Below the pieces are notes generated by a model. It was not told the origin of the DNA. It was given only the letters and a program-made list of their open reading frames with translations, and did not search any database. A stretch of DNA of 64,000 nt. It comes from Paenibacillus_V sp046244365. GTDB taxonomy: Bacteria > Bacillota > Bacilli > Paenibacillales > NBRC-103111. The position numbers and the translations under genes are program-made. Where the stretch lies: assembly GCF_046244365.1 (NCBI RefSeq), contig NZ_CP176395.1:4464001-4528000 (forward strand), in the 5' to 3' direction. Below, in pieces: positions 42,372-52,382 of this stretch (its first letter is position 1; each line of letters opens with the position of its first letter).

Positions 42372-42921
42372 CGTGATCGCTCCATAGCATGACGATCGTA
42401 TTGTCCGCTAATCCGTCTTCGTCAAGCTGCTGCAGGATGCGTCCCACGTATTCGTCCGCGTTTGCCACATTGTCATAAAGTTTGGCAAGCGCCAGTCGCG
42501 ATTTAGGCGTGTCGGGTATATAGGGAGGAACGATAACTCGGTTGGGATCGGTCATAAGCGGCTTCTCGCCGCCTTGAATTTTATGCAAAAATTTCGTCAT
42601 TTCCCCCGGCCACATGCAGCTCTCATGGGTAAATATATAGTAGAATACCGCAAAGAAAGACTGTCCGGGCTCCCGGTTGCGCCAATGCGCCTCCCTTCCG
42701 TTTTCGTCCCAAGCCGTTAATGGCACCTCGAACTGGTAATCCGTCTTAAAGTTGTTCGTACAAAAATATCCGTTCGCGCGCATCATTTCGGGAATCGTCT
42801 TGACATGAGCAGGCGGAACAGCATAATAAGGGGTCGGCAGTTCCTGCGTATAAGGATTGGTGTGCTCTGTTCGCATATGATGGGTACCGATCGAAGTCGG
42901 GTTGAATGGCTCATCCGGCAT
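42343..42921 (-). pseudogene. Sulfatase internal fragment
   Basis: The middle of a type I sulfatase: PTSIGTHHMRTEH, TIPEMMRANGYFCTNNFKTDY, and the metal-site segment NTIVMLWSDHGEGLPRAKR. The N-terminal segment with the CxPSR formylglycine site and the C-terminal third are both missing. The break at AKR joins it to the SLH fragment. It follows the GH3 gene on the same strand and probably belonged to the same polysaccharide-use operon. Confidence 0.75.
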
Positions 42922-42944
42922 TACTCCCTACGTTCGAATCTGAT

Positions 42945-45212
42945 TCATGGCCTGCTGTTTATTTCCGCCAACATCTCATCCAAAATCCGCTCGTCGATCT
43001 CGCCTTTGCTGAACCAAAGCAATAAGCGAGCCGGCGCGTTCATGAGCATCGCCATCGACATCTCTGCATTTTCTTCGCCCATCGATCCGTCCAGCGGATT
43101 CCGCTTTAGCATTTGTGCCAGATAAGATTTGGCGAACGGATCCTTAAGTAAATCGCCGATCGTCGAGTTACGGGTAAAGTGTTGCTTCAAGGTCGTTGTC
43201 GAAACGACATGGACCGTCTCCTGAAGCACAACGTCTCGCGAAGATTTGCCGATCAATATCTCGAACTGCCCCGTTTCCACGTGCCAATCCTTTATTTCCG
43301 CGTTGTAATAAGCGAAGGAGCGTTTATCGAGCACAAAGCGGACTGTTTTTTCCTCTCCCGGTTGAAGCAGCACCTTGTCAAAGCCCTTCAGCTCTTTGTC
43401 GGGACGGATGACGGTGCTGGCCGTATCGCGAACGTAGAGCTGGATAATTTCTTGACCCGCGCGATCGCCGGTATTAGTCACCTTTAGGCTTACGCTAAGT
43501 GTCTCTTTGTCTAGCATCTCTTTCTTGGACAGGGTCAGGTCGGAATAGTCGAAGTTCGTATAGCTCAATCCGTAACCGAAAGGAAAGAGCGGCTCGATGT
43601 CCTTCGTGTCGTAATAGCGATATCCGACCAGCAGCCCTTCCTTGTATTCGACGCGGTCTCCCTCGCCCGGAAAGTTCGGATGGGAAGGATTGTGCTTCAA
43701 GCTGATCGGGAACGTCTCAGCCAATTTCCCGCTTGGATTGGCATCGCCAAACAATAAATCCGCTGCCGCTCCGCCAAGCGCCTGTCCGCCCAGGTACGCT
43801 TCAAGTACAGCCTTCGCCTTGCCGAGCCACGGCATCTCTACAGGCGATCCGTTGCTAAGAACAACGATGACGTTCGGCTGCACTTCTGATACGGACTCAA
43901 TCAATGACACTTGGTTATGCGGGATACGCAAATGCGTGCGGTCGTAGCCTTCCGACTCGTAACGATCGGGAAGCCCGATGAACAAGACCGCGGCCGCCGC
44001 CTGTTTCGCAACTGCTTTCGCTTCCTCGGCCAATACCGCATCCATGTCGTCCGATGCAAGCTTATAGCCTTGCGCATAGAGGATTTCCGCCCCGCTGCCC
44101 GCCGATTTCGCCATCTCCGAGGCGATATCGTCCAGAATCGTCGGGTTCACGCGAGAGCTTCCCCCTCCTTGGTATCTCGGCGACTTCGCCATCTCTCCGA
44201 TAACCGCAATCTTGCTTCCCTTCTTCAGGGGGAGGATGCCGCCTTCATTTTTGAGCAGGACCATGCTTTCCCTGGCCACTTCTCTTGCCAGCCGGTGATG
44301 GGCTTCCTTATCGTACGCTGCAGCCGTCTTCTTTTGGTCCGCTGTCTTGAATATGACGGTCAGCAGCCGCTCGACCGCACGATCCAGCGTTTCCTCCGCT
44401 AGCTTGCCTGTCTTCACTGCATTCAAGATTTTGTCTGTGCCTCTATCGAATGGCATTTCGAGCTCCAAGCCTGCCGCGAGTCCCTTGTCGCGCTCGTTAA
44501 CCGCTCCCCAGTCGGAGACGACAAAGCCTTCATGACCCCACTCGTCCTTCAAAATATCGGTCAACAGCAGGCTGTTTTCCGAGGCGTACTCGCCGTTTAC
44601 TTTGTTGTACGCGCACATGACGGTCCATGGCTGCGAAAGTTTGACCGCGCCTTCAAAGCTGGCCAAATAAATTTCCCGAAGAGTGCGCTCGTCGACGATC
44701 GTATCGACCGTCATTCGGCGGTGTTCCTGATTGTTGGCCGCAAAATGCTTAAGCGACGTACCGACGCCTTGGCTCTGCACCCCGTTAATGTGATGTGCGG
44801 CCATTTCGGAGGACAAATACGGATCCTCCGAGAAATATTCGAAATTTCTGCCGCACAGCGGCGAACGCTTGATGTTCGTGCCAGGTCCGAGCAGAATCCC
44901 GACTTCCTCCGCTTGACATTCCACGCCAAGCGCCACACCCATCCGCCCGATTAGTTCACGGTTCCAAGAACTTGCCACGCCGGCGGCTGTCGGGAAGCAG
45001 GTCGACGGTACACTGTCGTAAATGCCGAGGTGATCGGCTGCGTTTTTCTGTACCCGAAGGCCGTGCGGGCCGTCGGAAAGCCGAATCGAAGGTATACCAA
45101 GCCGTTCGATGCCTTTCATATGCCAGAAATCCGCACCGCCGCACAGGCCGGCTTTTTCCTCCAGTGTCATTTGCGCAATCAATTGTCGAATGTCCCGTTT
45201 CGTTCCAATCAT
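42945..45212 (-). CDS. Glycoside hydrolase family 3 beta-glucosidase
   Basis: 755 residues, cytoplasmic (no signal peptide). GH3 N-terminal barrel (LSDGPHGLR, LLGPGTNIKRSPLCGRNFEYFSEDP, SLKHFAANNQE) with the nucleophile Asp in FVVSDWGAV. The alpha/beta sandwich domain follows (IAVIGEMAKSPRYQGGGSSRV), then a fibronectin-III-like C-terminus. AAGGAGG precedes the ATG. It would cleave short beta-glucosides or related oligosaccharides after import. It is complete, although the transporter gene before it and the sulfatase after it are broken. Confidence 0.9.
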   Translation of the reverse strand: MIGTKRDIRQLIAQMTLEEKAGLCGGADFWHMKGIERLGIPSIRLSDGPHGLRVQKNAADHLGIYDSVPSTCFPTAAGVASSWNRELIGRMGVALGVECQAEEVGILLGPGTNIKRSPLCGRNFEYFSEDPYLSSEMAAHHINGVQSQGVGTSLKHFAANNQEHRRMTVDTIVDERTLREIYLASFEGAVKLSQPWTVMCAYNKVNGEYASENSLLLTDILKDEWGHEGFVVSDWGAVNERDKGLAAGLELEMPFDRGTDKILNAVKTGKLAEETLDRAVERLLTVIFKTADQKKTAAAYDKEAHHRLAREVARESMVLLKNEGGILPLKKGSKIAVIGEMAKSPRYQGGGSSRVNPTILDDIASEMAKSAGSGAEILYAQGYKLASDDMDAVLAEEAKAVAKQAAAAVLFIGLPDRYESEGYDRTHLRIPHNQVSLIESVSEVQPNVIVVLSNGSPVEMPWLGKAKAVLEAYLGGQALGGAAADLLFGDANPSGKLAETFPISLKHNPSHPNFPGEGDRVEYKEGLLVGYRYYDTKDIEPLFPFGYGLSYTNFDYSDLTLSKKEMLDKETLSVSLKVTNTGDRAGQEIIQLYVRDTASTVIRPDKELKGFDKVLLQPGEEKTVRFVLDKRSFAYYNAEIKDWHVETGQFEILIGKSSRDVVLQETVHVVSTTTLKQHFTRNSTIGDLLKDPFAKSYLAQMLKRNPLDGSMGEENAEMSMAMLMNAPARLLLWFSKGEIDERILDEMLAEINSRP

Positions 45213-45250
45213 CTTTATATTCCTCCTTGTTTATCATCCTTTGAATCAGA

Positions 45251-45784
45251 TTACTTTACGGCACCGATCGTAACTCCTTTGACGAAATACTTCTGAAAGA
45301 ATGGGTACACGATTAAAATCGGCAGGACACCGCCAACGGCAATCGCCATTCTTACGGACGTACTTGGGAGCTCAGCCATCTTGGATGCGGTACCGCTTGA
45401 AGATAAGCTGCTGTTGCTGTTCAAAAATTGAATATCCTGAATGAGCCGGTTCAAAATATTTTGAATGCTGAACAGCTTCGGATCCGTCACATAGGTTAAT
45501 CCGTTAAACCAATCGTTCCAGTACAAAATGGCTTCGAACAACCCTATTGTCGCGAGGATAGGAAGCGATAAAGGAAGAACGATTCTGCAAAACGTTTTTA
45601 TTTCGCCTGCCCCGTCGATTTTAGCCGCTTCAATGAGCGCAGGAGGCCCGCCCGAACCGCAGCCTGCAGTTGCAAATGCCAATGCCAGGATTGTACTTAG
45701 CAGAGCAACTCTTTTTTCATGAAGATCCCCCATCCTTTCATAGTTACGAATCGATTCTGAACGGATCGCTTTCCTTCCTTTCAT
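45251..45784 (-). pseudogene. Chimera: lipoprotein signal peptide joined to a sugar ABC permease C-terminus
   Basis: The first part (RVALLSTILALAFATAGCGSGG) is the signal and lipobox of a sugar-binding lipoprotein. It continues in frame as PPALIEAAKIDGAGEIKTFCRIVLPL, the EAA loop and last helices of an LplC-type permease, to the normal end KGVTIGAVK. One deletion has removed the binding protein body, the first permease and most of the second. The ATG AAA AAA GAG start of the lipoprotein is also out of frame. It cannot form a transporter. Confidence 0.8.
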
Positions 45785-45879
45785 CCGATTGTAGCTTCAT
45801 TATAGGTTCATGCCTTAACGGTCACTACTCCGGATTCGACTTTTCGTTTGCCTGGTTTCGACCAGTTTGCTGCCGATAT

Positions 45880-46119
45880 TCATTTGGCGTCATGTTCGTC
45901 ATCTGTTTGAATCAATATATGATAGATCAATTGGAGAAAATTATGATGAAATTGAAGCAGCATTCCGGCATTCAACCCTTCTGTTTCGACCATCGTTTTC
46001 AAATAATTTTCCGCCTCTGACAATACCTTTCCCATGGAGCCTTCCTTCAGCATGGCCGACCACACCTCCATATCCGGCATCTGAACAGATCGGGAGAGTT
46101 GTTTCGCACCGGTTAACAT
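45880..46119 (-). pseudogene. YesN-type response regulator, internal fragment
   Basis: MLKEGSMGKVLSEAENYLKTM and LLQFHHNFLQLIYHIL resemble the region between the receiver and AraC-type DNA-binding domains of YesN-like response regulators. Neither domain is present. It is probably the remnant of the regulator of the broken sugar transporter nearby. Confidence 0.55.
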
Positions 46120-46410
46120 GAAAACCTTATTGTTATAGGCGACATTCTCATCGCGCGTTTTTATGGGCTTTTAATATCTTTGGACGCTTATCAATACAGG
46201 GAGAAACCTCATTTCCTCCGAAAAGGGGATTCTCCGGTCAGCCGCAGCCTTACGAATCGCGTCCAGATTGGAAGGGACAACAACTTTATCCCATAACACA
46301 AAAAACCGCGATTTACGCGGTACTTAATGAGATTATGTTCTTGTCATCCGACATCTTGTGTCACAATCGACTTCACTCCACTTTTACAACTTCGTTCTGC
46401 CGACTCTTTA

Positions 46411-46475
46411 TCCTGCCCGCAACGAGGCTGCCGGTTCATGGCTGCCGTATGCGGCAGCCTCACGCTGTCTCCGGA
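46411..46475 (-). repeat. Degenerate array repeat copy (R17)
   Basis: TCCTGCCCGCAACGAGGCTG, then GGCTGCCG..CGGCAGCC stem; the cores have decayed. It shares the stem with R14. Confidence 0.45.
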
Positions 46476-46508
46476 CATATGAGGCAAGGAAAGGATTTTC
46501 ATCTCGAA

Positions 46509-46551
46509 AAAAAGTGAAGCGACTTGCCGCAGCAGCAGCTATCGCTTCACC
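46509..46551 (-). terminator. Terminator of the beta-helix gene operon
   Basis: GTGAAGCGATAGC and GTCGCTTCAC arms with T7 following on the minus strand, starting 17 bases after the stop at 46568. Confidence 0.8.
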
Positions 46552-46567
46552 TCCTTAGAATACTCTC

Positions 46568-49500
46568 TTATTCCCCTAGAGTTTGCTGCATGTACCGCGC
46601 ATCCCGCACGAGCACCTGGGCAGCCATCGCAGTAATATGCTTGCCGTTCTGTGCCTCCACTTCGTGGATTAGAGCTTCCAGACTCCCGTTCTCAAGCTTA
46701 TGACGCAGGCTGTTCGCGATTCCCTCATTATCGATCCAGGACATTGCCCTAAACCGCTCGATGAGCGCCTTGACCGAATTCGCATCAGCTCGGGTTCTGA
46801 ACGTAACCGTAAAGCTTCTACTATTCCCGGCTGCGTCGGAGACGGTTGCGGTTATCGTATGCATACCGAGCGGGAGCGCATACAACGCGATCGGGCCTTC
46901 CCCGATCACCTCCTGGTCATCCAATCGCACTTTCATTTGCGCCCGGTCCACTCCGGATGGCCCGTCAAGCAAACCAAACTGAGGAACAAGCTCCTCGCTG
47001 TCCGCATACGACTGATCCGCCACAGGCTTCTCAGCCGTAATGACCGGGGGCGTCGTATCCAGACGAATGTTTATCGTATGCGCAGCCTCTTCGTTTCCCG
47101 CCCGGTCGGTCGACCGATAGTTGATTGTGTAGCTACCGTCCTGAGCGAACCGGATAGGCGACGAATACGACTGCCAGCTTGCTCCGCCATCCAGGCTGTA
47201 TACCGTATCCGTTACGCCGGAAGTCACATCGGACGCGGTCAATGTCAACGTTGTCGGAGTGACGTACCACCCGTTCAGCCCGTCCGGCTGCTCCGGGGAC
47301 AGGGCCGCAGTCGTCGCCGGTGCCGTCCGGTCAAGACGAAGCGTGAGCGCCTGCGCCGTCTCCGCATTCCCCGACAGGTCGGTCGACCGGTAACGAAAGT
47401 CGATCGCTCCGCTGTCCTGATCGATCGTGACCGGCGCCGTGTAGCGGCTCCAATTCGCCCCGCCGTCCAGACTATAGACGGTTTGCGCAACGCTGGACGA
47501 GCGAGCGCCCGGGCTCAGTCGCAAAGTGATCGGCTGCACGTACCAGCCGTTCGCCCCGTCCGGCTGTGACGGGTTGATTGCCGCCTCCGTCACCGGCTGG
47601 CGAAGCTGCGTGACCTCGATATCATCGAACGTCAGACTCTCGAAGCCACCTGCATAAAAGCCGATCGTACCGGACAGATTGTGCGCCGGGTCGGAGGCTC
47701 TCAGTTTAAGTTTGCCGTCGACATACAAACCGATGTCGGCACCGTTTACGATCAACTCGACGGTGTATTCGGTGTTCGGCGCCAAATCTTCATAAGGCAG
47801 GTCGGATTTCTTCACGGTCGCCCAGGCCCCGTTGTAAAGAATCCATTGCGACGCACCGTCCGTCGTCTTCCGATATCCGATTCGGTCGCCGCTCCCGGAT
47901 ACAAGGCGGTCGAAAATATAGAACGTCGCCGCGCCTGGGATAACCGCTGGCGTCTTCAGCTTAAACTTCAGCTGGTAGTTCGTGAACGAGCGCGGGGAAG
48001 TGGCGGACGCCCCCTTGAGCAGCTTATATTTGCGATTGCCGTCCACCGTGACGATGCTTCGGTTCGGATCGACCGGCCAGCCGCCGCCTCCGGATTCGAA
48101 ATCCGTTCTGAGCAGAATGTCCGACACGACGATGCGGGCAGCCGCCGAGGCCCTGGGATTTTCAACCGAAGTGACAGTAATGACCGTCTCTCCCGGTCCG
48201 ACAGCCGTAACCAAGCCGTTCGCATCGACAACGGCTGCGGACGGATTGCTCGACGTCCAAGTAACGGAGCGATCGGCGGCGTCGGACGGATCGAAGCTAA
48301 CCTTCAGTTGCAACGTTTCGTCCGCTCCGAGATTCGCGCTGCTCCGGTCCAGCAGCAGTCCGGCGACCCGACCGGTCGGCACCGACAGCTTGATGTCGTC
48401 GAACAGCAGGTAGTCGAAACCGCCCGCATAAAAGCCGACCGTACCGGACGGATTATGCGTAGAGTCCGTCGCCTTCAGTTTCAGCGCGCCGTCGACGTAC
48501 AAACTGATGTCGGCTCCCTTCACCAGCAGCTTAACGCTGTATTCGGTATCCGGTGCCAAATCCCCGTTCGGCAGGTTCGATTCCTTGACGGTCGCCCATG
48601 CCTGATTATAGAGGAGCCATTTGGACGTTCCATCCTCAAGCTTGCGGTATCCGATGCGGCCGCCCCCGTTAGCGCCAAGCCGGTCGAATATATAGAACGT
48701 GCCGATATTCGGCATCGAAGGCGGCGTTTTCAGCTTGAACGTCAGCTCATAATTCGTATATTCATTCGGCGAAACGGCGGTTGCGCCTTTCAGCACCTTA
48801 TACATATGGTTGCCGCCGACGTCGACGATGGACCGGTTCGGATCGACCGGCCAGCTGTTTCGTCCCGTCTCGAAATCGGTATATTCGTAAATCCCGTCCC
48901 CGACCTCGACTTCGACCTGAACCTCTTCGTAGAGCAGCGGATTGTCGTCCGAGGCGACCGTGACGACCGCCTGCCCGACATTCACCCCTTTAATCGTCCC
49001 CTTGTCATCCACCTTAACCACGCTCGAATTACTGGAGGCAAAATGCAGCTTAGGATTGGTCGCATCCCAAGGCAGCACGGCCGCGTGCAGGTCGTACGTT
49101 TTACCGATGCCGACCGTCACGTTCCGATCGTATACCCGGACACCCTGTACAGGAATCGTGTCCGGTGCGAGATACGGCCCGGCTTTCCCCACAATCCCGA
49201 TTTCGCTGAACGGAATCGGCTTGAAGCCGGGAATTTGCCGGAATACCTCCGCATCGCTCTTCAGATTAAGGTCGCCTGCCGCTAGGTTGACGAAGCCCGG
49301 ATCCCGATCCGTCACCCAGTTCCCTCCGTACTGCAGCAGATTGAACTTGTCGTACGCACCCTGCGCGTTCGTGATGCTGCTGCGCGTTTTCGTCGGATTG
49401 TAGACAACGTTGTTCTGGTATACGTTCGTCCTCGGATAAAACCGGTCTTCCGTGAAAAAGTCGGCCAGCTCCGGATATTTCGCCAAATACGGTGTCCCTG

Positions 49501-51370
49501 CAAAGTTGTTATTCTGCGCGAACAAAGCCTGCCATCTCGGCATATAGTCCTTGGCGATCGGCTTGTTCGGCTCGCTGCCCAGGTATATATCCGCATAATC
49601 GTAAGGCACTTTGCTGTCGACAAACAGATTGTTGCGGGTCTTGATATGCGCGCCCCCGTTATTTTTGACGGCGGAGTTGCCCATTCTGTAAAAAATATTA
49701 TCTTCGATCGTCAGCCCCATCGTAAAATTGTCCGGATAGACGCCTTCCACACCGGCCTTGCCTTCTCCGATATGGTGAAAATAGTTGCCCCGGATGACCG
49801 TTCCCCGCTGCTGCGGCGTGTCACCGGCATTCATATAGATGGCGCCGAGGTCGGAGAACATTTTGCAAACGTCATAAATGTTGTTAAACTCGACCGAATG
49901 ATCATTGCCGAAGATCAGTATGCCGGGATGCGGCGCATCGTGAATTTCGTTATGCGACACGCGGTTTCCTACGCCGGTCAGGATGACGCTAGGATTGTAA
50001 GCCTTATGATAGTAGGCGAAATCGTGCAGATGAGAATTTTCCACATAGTTGTTCCCGGGCTCCAGCGTGGTCCGGCTGCCTCCGTTCAAGACGACCGCCG
50101 TGCCGCCGATATGATGAATATGACTGTTCATGACTCCGTGGTAGACGCCCGTCGCCGGTGCAAAGTCGTTGTACAGCCACCGGCTTTGCGTATTGATCAG
50201 CACGCCGCCGTTTGTGAAGTTGCGGATGTCGCAATGCTTTATCAGCACGTGATCGCCGCCCATGATGACTACGGCGGAATCGCGGCCGTTCTCCAAAGTC
50301 AGATCCTCGAACGTGACATAAGAAACGCCCACCGCATTGATCATCGGCGTCTTCAGCATCGTTACGGTAATGTCGGGATGATCCGCCTCGAACGCCGCCG
50401 TAGGCAGGAAGTAAAGGATGCCCTGCGTGCGGTCGATGTAGTATTCGCCGGGCATGTCGATTTCCTCGAGCAAATTTTGCGCGAAGTGGAAATCCGGGTA
50501 CCAGTTCTTGAACAAGCCGCTCATCTCGCCGTAGCGCAGCGTAATTCGCTTGTTCACCGTGTCGATCGACGCGATCTTGTTGTACGACCATTCCCAACTG
50601 TAGCCGAAAATGCCGTCAAGCCAAATATCGTCGGCCTTCGTCCAATATTGCGGCCGATCGTAGGTGTAGCCGAACGTGCCTCCCCGTTCCTGCAAATCGG
50701 CATCCTTGCGGGTCGGACCCGGATCGACGATGTCGCCCATCTGGACCGTTCCGTTATTGGGCCAGCGGGCAAGCGTCATTCCTTCGCCGTCCACGTACAG
50801 CTCCATCGGGGGAACCTGGCTGACGTCGTTCGCCTTATAGTAGCCGTGGCGGCTCATCACGCCGTAATCGGTAATCCCATGACTGCGCAGATCGGCCCGC
50901 AGCACCTTAGTCCGGGCATCGGTGCTGATGATGCGCTGCAAGACCTCTGGGTCCGTGACCGGCGCGAACCAGCTCTTATCGAGCGCCTGGCCGCCGGACA
51001 GCCGGACGCTTTCGCCCGGGTAGGCTTTATACGTGATGGAGCTGCCGGCCGTGCCGGAATCCTGCTGCTCCAGCTGAAAGCTCGCGGACCTTTCGTATGT
51101 ACCGCCCCGCAAATATACGGTCACACCGCCAGCCTGCAAGCCTGAGGAGCTCTTCAGCTGACGGACCGCGTCGCGCGCCCTCTCCAGCGTCCGGAAAGGC
51201 GCGTCGATCGCGCCCGAATTGGAATCGCTTCCATTCGGCGCCACATAGAAGGCCGTTTCCGGTGACCCGGACTCGGCCTGAACGGCAGGCAAAGCAAAGA
51301 CGTTAAGCAGAAGTGCGACGATCACGAGAAGGATTGCCTTGTTTCCGAGCATGCTTCTCCATCCCTTCAT
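46568..51370 (-). CDS. Large secreted right-handed beta-helix protein (polysaccharide lyase-like), multidomain
   Basis: About 1600 residues from the ATG at 51370 (signal peptide: GWR basic start, hydrophobic core, ALPAVQA-ES). A right-handed parallel beta-helix at about 30-690 (FYVAPNGSDSNSG, PFRTLERARDAV, many N-rich turns) is typical of PL/GH polysaccharide-acting enzymes. Then come two Big_2-type Ig domains alternating with two nearly identical concanavalin/LamG-like domains (TDFETGRNSWPVDPNRS and TDFESGGGGWPVDPNRS). Two copies of a PDGxNGWYVxPxTL Ig-like repeat follow, and a FIMAH-type C-terminus. No SLH or LPXTG anchor. It is last in the binding-protein/permease operon. Confidence 0.85.
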   Translation of the reverse strand: MKGWRSMLGNKAILLVIVALLLNVFALPAVQAESGSPETAFYVAPNGSDSNSGAIDAPFRTLERARDAVRQLKSSSGLQAGGVTVYLRGGTYERSASFQLEQQDSGTAGSSITYKAYPGESVRLSGGQALDKSWFAPVTDPEVLQRIISTDARTKVLRADLRSHGITDYGVMSRHGYYKANDVSQVPPMELYVDGEGMTLARWPNNGTVQMGDIVDPGPTRKDADLQERGGTFGYTYDRPQYWTKADDIWLDGIFGYSWEWSYNKIASIDTVNKRITLRYGEMSGLFKNWYPDFHFAQNLLEEIDMPGEYYIDRTQGILYFLPTAAFEADHPDITVTMLKTPMINAVGVSYVTFEDLTLENGRDSAVVIMGGDHVLIKHCDIRNFTNGGVLINTQSRWLYNDFAPATGVYHGVMNSHIHHIGGTAVVLNGGSRTTLEPGNNYVENSHLHDFAYYHKAYNPSVILTGVGNRVSHNEIHDAPHPGILIFGNDHSVEFNNIYDVCKMFSDLGAIYMNAGDTPQQRGTVIRGNYFHHIGEGKAGVEGVYPDNFTMGLTIEDNIFYRMGNSAVKNNGGAHIKTRNNLFVDSKVPYDYADIYLGSEPNKPIAKDYMPRWQALFAQNNNFAGTPYLAKYPELADFFTEDRFYPRTNVYQNNVVYNPTKTRSSITNAQGAYDKFNLLQYGGNWVTDRDPGFVNLAAGDLNLKSDAEVFRQIPGFKPIPFSEIGIVGKAGPYLAPDTIPVQGVRVYDRNVTVGIGKTYDLHAAVLPWDATNPKLHFASSNSSVVKVDDKGTIKGVNVGQAVVTVASDDNPLLYEEVQVEVEVGDGIYEYTDFETGRNSWPVDPNRSIVDVGGNHMYKVLKGATAVSPNEYTNYELTFKLKTPPSMPNIGTFYIFDRLGANGGGRIGYRKLEDGTSKWLLYNQAWATVKESNLPNGDLAPDTEYSVKLLVKGADISLYVDGALKLKATDSTHNPSGTVGFYAGGFDYLLFDDIKLSVPTGRVAGLLLDRSSANLGADETLQLKVSFDPSDAADRSVTWTSSNPSAAVVDANGLVTAVGPGETVITVTSVENPRASAAARIVVSDILLRTDFESGGGGWPVDPNRSIVTVDGNRKYKLLKGASATSPRSFTNYQLKFKLKTPAVIPGAATFYIFDRLVSGSGDRIGYRKTTDGASQWILYNGAWATVKKSDLPYEDLAPNTEYTVELIVNGADIGLYVDGKLKLRASDPAHNLSGTIGFYAGGFESLTFDDIEVTQLRQPVTEAAINPSQPDGANGWYVQPITLRLSPGARSSSVAQTVYSLDGGANWSRYTAPVTIDQDSGAIDFRYRSTDLSGNAETAQALTLRLDRTAPATTAALSPEQPDGLNGWYVTPTTLTLTASDVTSGVTDTVYSLDGGASWQSYSSPIRFAQDGSYTINYRSTDRAGNEEAAHTINIRLDTTPPVITAEKPVADQSYADSEELVPQFGLLDGPSGVDRAQMKVRLDDQEVIGEGPIALYALPLGMHTITATVSDAAGNSRSFTVTFRTRADANSVKALIERFRAMSWIDNEGIANSLRHKLENGSLEALIHEVEAQNGKHITAMAAQVLVRDARYMQQTLGE

Positions 51371-51499
51371 AAGGAAAGTTTCAGTCGTCACCGGCCCCAG
51401 AAAAACGGCTTCGCCGCCATTCTGAGGCAGTACGTTTTTCAAGAAGTCGAACAATCAACGGAGGCTTTACTTTCTGAGACTTGAGCGGTGTCCGCTCCG

Positions 51500-52369
51500 C
51501 TACCCTTTAACCGAGCCGATCATCGTTCCTTTCTCGAAATAACGGAGCAGGAACGGATACAGCACCAGCACCGGAAACGCGGAAACGATCACCGCCGCCA
51601 TCTTCAAGCTTTCCGGCGCGGGCGGCACCTCGTTAACGGCCGTCGTAAACGGATCGAGCCGGTTCTCGATCAGAATTTGGCGGACGATCTGCTGAAGGAC
51701 GAATTTCGTTTGATCGGTCACATAAAGCAAGTTGTCCATAAAGGCGTTGATGTGATAAACGAGCGACCAGAGACCGATCGTCACCAAAACGGGCATCGAC
51801 AGCGGCAATATAATCCGGGTGAGGATGCGCAGATCGCGCGCGCCGTCGATCCGGGCCGCCTCGATCAGCGCGTCCGGCACCGATCGGAAGAACGAAATCA
51901 TGACCAGCACCTGGAACGCATTAGCCGCATGCGGCAGCACGTATACCCACCGCGTATTGAGCAGATGCAGCTCCTTCATGAGGAGATAATTCGGCACGAT
52001 CCCTCCGTCGAATATCATGGTAAACAGCAGCAGCATCACCAGCACCCGCTTCCATGGAAACTCCCTGCGGGACAGCGGGTAGGCGGCGCATATCGTGACG
52101 ATCAGCGTCAAGAGCGTACCGACCGCCATGCGGAACAGCGTATTCCCGTACCCCGTCCATATAAACGGATAGGTCAGCAGCTCCCGGTAAGGAACGAAGG
52201 TAGGCTGCCTCGGAATCCAATGAAAGCCGTTGCGCAGCGCCTCCCCCCTGCCGCTAAGCGATACCGAAAATACGTGGATGAACGGGTAGACGACAATGAT
52301 TGCTAGTATACCGAGCACAACATAAATCAAGCTGACGGTCAGCTTATCCTGCCAATTTCCGGTTCTCAT
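51500..52369 (-). CDS. Carbohydrate ABC transporter permease (LplC/YtcP-type)
   Basis: 289 residues, six membrane segments, and the EAA loop EAARIDGARDLRILTRIILPL that contacts the ATPase. It ends with the usual KGTMIGSVKG. It is separated by 13 bases from the preceding permease on the minus strand. No ATPase is encoded in the locus, so a shared MsmX-type ATPase elsewhere must energise it, as for related Gram-positive oligosaccharide importers. Confidence 0.88.
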   Translation of the reverse strand: MRTGNWQDKLTVSLIYVVLGILAIIVVYPFIHVFSVSLSGRGEALRNGFHWIPRQPTFVPYRELLTYPFIWTGYGNTLFRMAVGTLLTLIVTICAAYPLSRREFPWKRVLVMLLLFTMIFDGGIVPNYLLMKELHLLNTRWVYVLPHAANAFQVLVMISFFRSVPDALIEAARIDGARDLRILTRIILPLSMPVLVTIGLWSLVYHINAFMDNLLYVTDQTKFVLQQIVRQILIENRLDPFTTAVNEVPPAPESLKMAAVIVSAFPVLVLYPFLLRYFEKGTMIGSVKG

Positions 52370-52382
52370 GCTGCGAATCCTC

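Larger units (their letters stand above)
46120..46567. other. Non-coding stretch with terminators and a degenerate repeat
   Basis: No gene recognised. CCGCG TAAAT CGCGG plus T6 on the minus strand at 46300-46320 is terminator-like. 46411-46475 is a degenerate array repeat (R17). 46509-46551 is the terminator of the beta-helix gene. Confidence 0.6.

Noticed and set aside
47681..51145. Two plus-strand ORFs of about 500 residues opposite the beta-helix gene
   Set aside because: They are Arg/Val/Ile-rich shadows of GC-rich coding DNA; the minus strand carries a signal peptide and recognisable domains throughout.
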